Shown here in pieces: positions 30,828 to 32,578 of a stretch of DNA of 32,578 nt. Source of the DNA: Pedobacter agri PB92 (GTDB lineage Bacteria > Bacteroidota > Bacteroidia > Sphingobacteriales > Sphingobacteriaceae); NCBI RefSeq assembly GCF_000258495.1, contig NZ_AJLG01000040.1, positions 1 through 32,578 of the forward strand, given 5' to 3'. A program made the translations under genes and the position numbers. Within the stretch, counting starts at the first letter, position 1. Each line of letters begins with the position of its first letter. Under the pieces are notes generated by a model, which was given only the letters and a program-made list of their open reading frames with translations, had not been told where the DNA came from and ran no database searches.

Positions 30828-31562
30828 ATGAAGAAATTACTTTTCTTTTGCACAATTTTAACAGCTTTTATAACCTTTCAAAGTAATATCATCTTAAAGA
30901 AAGTTCCGCGAATTTTGGTTTTCTCAAAAACTAAAGGTTTCAGACATAATTCTATCGAGGCAGGGAAAACAGCACTCATTAAAATGGGAAAAGAAAAGAA
31001 CTTTGCTGTAGATACGACTGAGAATGCAGCTCTTTTCACCAGCGATCTTTTGAAAAAATACGCTGTTGTAGTCTTTCTAAACACAACCGGTGATGTTTTA
31101 GATAATCAACAACAAACCGCATTTGAAAATTATATTAAGAACGGAGGCGGCTACGTGGGTGTACATGCCGCTACTGATACGGAATATGATTGGCCTTGGT
31201 ACGGAAAATTAGCTGGTGCATACTTTATTAGTCATCCAGTTGTACAGGAAGCCCGATTCATTGTAAAAGACAAAAAACATCCATCAACAAAATTCCTTAC
31301 TGACTCTGTTTGGATACACAAAGACGAGTTATACAATTTCAAAGATATTAATCCTGATATCAATGTGTTGTTAACCATCGATGAAAAATCATACAATGGG
31401 GGTAAAAATGGAACTTTCCATCCCTTTAGCTGGTATCATGATTATGATGGAGGCAGGGCATTTTATACATCAATGGGCCACATGAAAGAAACCTGGACAG
31501 ATGAAATGTTTCTGAAACACCTCTATGGCGGCATTACTTACGCAGTAGGACAGAAAAAGTAA
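30828..31562 (+). CDS. ThuA-domain protein (trehalose-utilisation-like glutamine-amidotransferase fold), exported
   Basis: A 244-residue protein with an N-terminal hydrophobic signal (KKLLFFCTILTAFITFQSN). The ThuA domain then spans about 28-240: ILVFSKTKGFRHNSIEAGK, VVVFLNTTGDVLD, the GGGYVGVHAATDTEYDWPWY block (about 106-125) with the conserved HAATD, and PFSWYHDYDGGRAFYTSMGH near the C-terminus. The family has a class I glutamine-amidotransferase-like fold; members are found with sugar-catabolic genes in Bacteroidota, often as isolated secreted proteins. Enzymatic reaction is unknown. It follows the phosphatase after 32 bp and may be co-transcribed. Confidence 0.88.
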   Translation: MKKLLFFCTILTAFITFQSNIILKKVPRILVFSKTKGFRHNSIEAGKTALIKMGKEKNFAVDTTENAALFTSDLLKKYAVVVFLNTTGDVLDNQQQTAFENYIKNGGGYVGVHAATDTEYDWPWYGKLAGAYFISHPVVQEARFIVKDKKHPSTKFLTDSVWIHKDELYNFKDINPDINVLLTIDEKSYNGGKNGTFHPFSWYHDYDGGRAFYTSMGHMKETWTDEMFLKHLYGGITYAVGQKK

Positions 31563-31655
31563 AGACTATATTTTCAATGTGCAATGAATTTGCAGTCATC
31601 AACATATTAAACAAGTGATAAAATCATGACAGTACCTAAATTGGAAGAAAAAACA

Positions 31656-32330
31656 TTATCGATCAATCATTTTATGATTAACCAGGTAAATGTAATTCAG
31701 CATACAAAAAGCAGCCACTGCGCCAAACGTGTGCCATAAAAAGTGGGTGCCGATTTCTAAAATTTCCCATTTGTCAGCGATACGAAAGGTTAAGGCAAAG
31801 ATAAAAGCCAATAATGCAAAGCCCACCCATTTTCCGTTACGCCATTCTGTTTTCATGAGATAGCCAAAAACCGGGAACAATACCAATGCGGCCATAAAGG
31901 CGTAGTTGATGTTAATGAAAATCTGAAAATCGCCGTTTGAAAAAAGCCGTCTGACATAGAATTGAAAGAAAGCATAAACTACAACGATTAGAACAGCATA
32001 ATACCACTTGGTTAATTTAGCTAAAAAGTAAACTCCTGCAGAAAGGCAAAGCAACATGATCGGCATCCAATCCATCATAATAAATATTGGCCATCGTCGC
32101 AAGCCGTGATAGGTTGTTCCGCCAATTCCTCCGATATAAAGAAGCACCAACGCTATACTTAAAAATGGGTGTTTTTTATAGTTTCCCCATATTTTAAATG
32201 TCCAGTAAACTGCAATCATTAAAAAGAAAAAACTGGTGATGGTATTTAATGGCTCTGGAAATAAATTATCCAAATTTGTTTCTGTGTAGGTAGTTCCACC
32301 ATCAGGCGGATTCTGTTTAAAAGCGTTCAT
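31656..32330 (-). CDS. Alkaline-ceramidase-like membrane hydrolase (CREST superfamily)
   Basis: A 224-residue, seven-helix membrane protein when read from ATG 32330; longer readings start in non-membrane sequence. It has the ceramidase opening EPLNTITSFFF (26-36), TTYH with His75 preceded at -4 by a Thr (Ser in most family members), Asp87 (MMDWMP), and GTHFLWH with His196 and His200. In human ACER3 the equivalent residues (Ser77, His81, Asp92, His217, His221) bind zinc and activate water. It is therefore predicted to hydrolyse an amide bond in a membrane lipid, ceramide being the likeliest because Sphingobacteriaceae make sphingolipids. It converges on the ThuA-like gene. Activity is inferred. 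Confidence 0.72.
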   Translation of the reverse strand: MNAFKQNPPDGGTTYTETNLDNLFPEPLNTITSFFFLMIAVYWTFKIWGNYKKHPFLSIALVLLYIGGIGGTTYHGLRRWPIFIMMDWMPIMLLCLSAGVYFLAKLTKWYYAVLIVVVYAFFQFYVRRLFSNGDFQIFININYAFMAALVLFPVFGYLMKTEWRNGKWVGFALLAFIFALTFRIADKWEILEIGTHFLWHTFGAVAAFCMLNYIYLVNHKMIDR

Positions 32331-32560
32331 ATCGGTAGATATTTTGATTGTGCAATCTGCATTTATAAAACAAAAACACAATAAAAAAGAGCATGTATTT
32401 TGAGTAAAAAATTTGCGACTTTGTCCTAACAGTATAAAAACATCATGATAATCTCCACATAACTTTTCTAACGATTCACAATAAATCATCTATTATAAAA
32501 AATGACAAACCTTTTCATCTGCCTTCATGTTGGAATAATAACATCAAAACTTATAAAAAC

Positions 32561-32578
32561 ATGAAACTACAACAGCAA
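32561..32578 (+). CDS. Start of a plus-strand gene cut by the window edge
   Basis: ATG at 32561 opens MKLQQQ and runs off the end. It is divergent from the ceramidase-like gene across a 230-bp AT-rich gap, which fits a promoter region, but six codons cannot establish a gene or name it. Confidence 0.3.

Noticed and set aside
1-32578. CRISPR arrays, tRNA or rRNA genes, prophage or insertion sequences
   Set aside because: No regularly spaced direct repeats, no cloverleaf-like sequence with a T-loop, and no transposase or integrase were found. The only phage-like item is a holin-type membrane protein of a family common in ordinary chromosomes.

Overview
The window is an ordinary-looking stretch of chromosome from a Bacteroidota bacterium, most likely Sphingobacteriaceae (Pedobacter or a close relative). 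The evidence is AT-rich DNA, -7 promoter boxes of the TAnnTTTG type with few Shine-Dalgarno sequences, many lipoproteins, a TonB receptor with a carboxypeptidase-regulatory-like N-terminal domain, LytTR/His_kinase signalling, a DUF5687 membrane protein, and characteristic interspersed palindromic repeats between genes. No tRNA, rRNA, CRISPR array, phage or insertion sequence was recognised.

Layout. 1-5803: tail of a run of minus-strand genes (DUF5687 exporter-like protein, rarA, a KgtP-like 2-oxoglutarate permease), a plus-strand methyltransferase, then hisS with a likely leaderless promoter. 5964-8558: a small membrane protein and a LytTR response regulator/histidine kinase pair. 8559-12448: a repeat-rich gap, fumC, a second repeat-rich gap, then a tight three-gene unit (membrane protein, lipoprotein, S1/P1 nuclease). 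12537-17458: aspS, an NTF2-like protein and a TonB-dependent outer-membrane receptor. 17889-22812: an M49-like zinc peptidase lipoprotein, a peptidoglycan amidase lipoprotein and an S41 peptidase. 22959-25933: glnS, then a two-gene operon of an IcmB-like B12-binding subunit and a crotonase. 26097-29816: a sigma-54-type response regulator followed by an envelope cluster (AI-2E family permease, YtxH, holin-like protein, unknown). 29929-32330: lipoprotein, low-molecular-weight tyrosine phosphatase, ThuA-like protein and an alkaline-ceramidase-like membrane hydrolase.

How the genes relate. Three aminoacyl-tRNA synthetases (HisRS, AspRS, GlnRS), fumarase, a dicarboxylate permease and DNA maintenance (RarA) make this mainly housekeeping DNA. 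Much of the remainder is cell-envelope or secreted hydrolase machinery. Intergenic gaps carry strong, often perfect hairpins that end convergent genes.

Most notable points: (1) two genes in the 27.5-29.4 kb cluster, the AI-2E permease and the holin-like gene, are each broken by one extra base in a homopolymer run, and removing that base restores the family's C-terminus in both; (2) fumC is flanked by two diverged, inverted copies of one ~100-125 bp interspersed repeat; (3) a ceramidase-like gene with the full set of CREST-type metal ligands, in a lineage known to make sphingolipids; (4) an orphan IcmB-like cobalamin subunit paired with a crotonase; (5) a HisRS with a ~65-residue variable segment, roughly 50 residues longer than usual; (6) a compact secreted-nuclease operon with two unrecognised partners. 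I did not find a clearly new multi-gene system such as a defence or secretion island.
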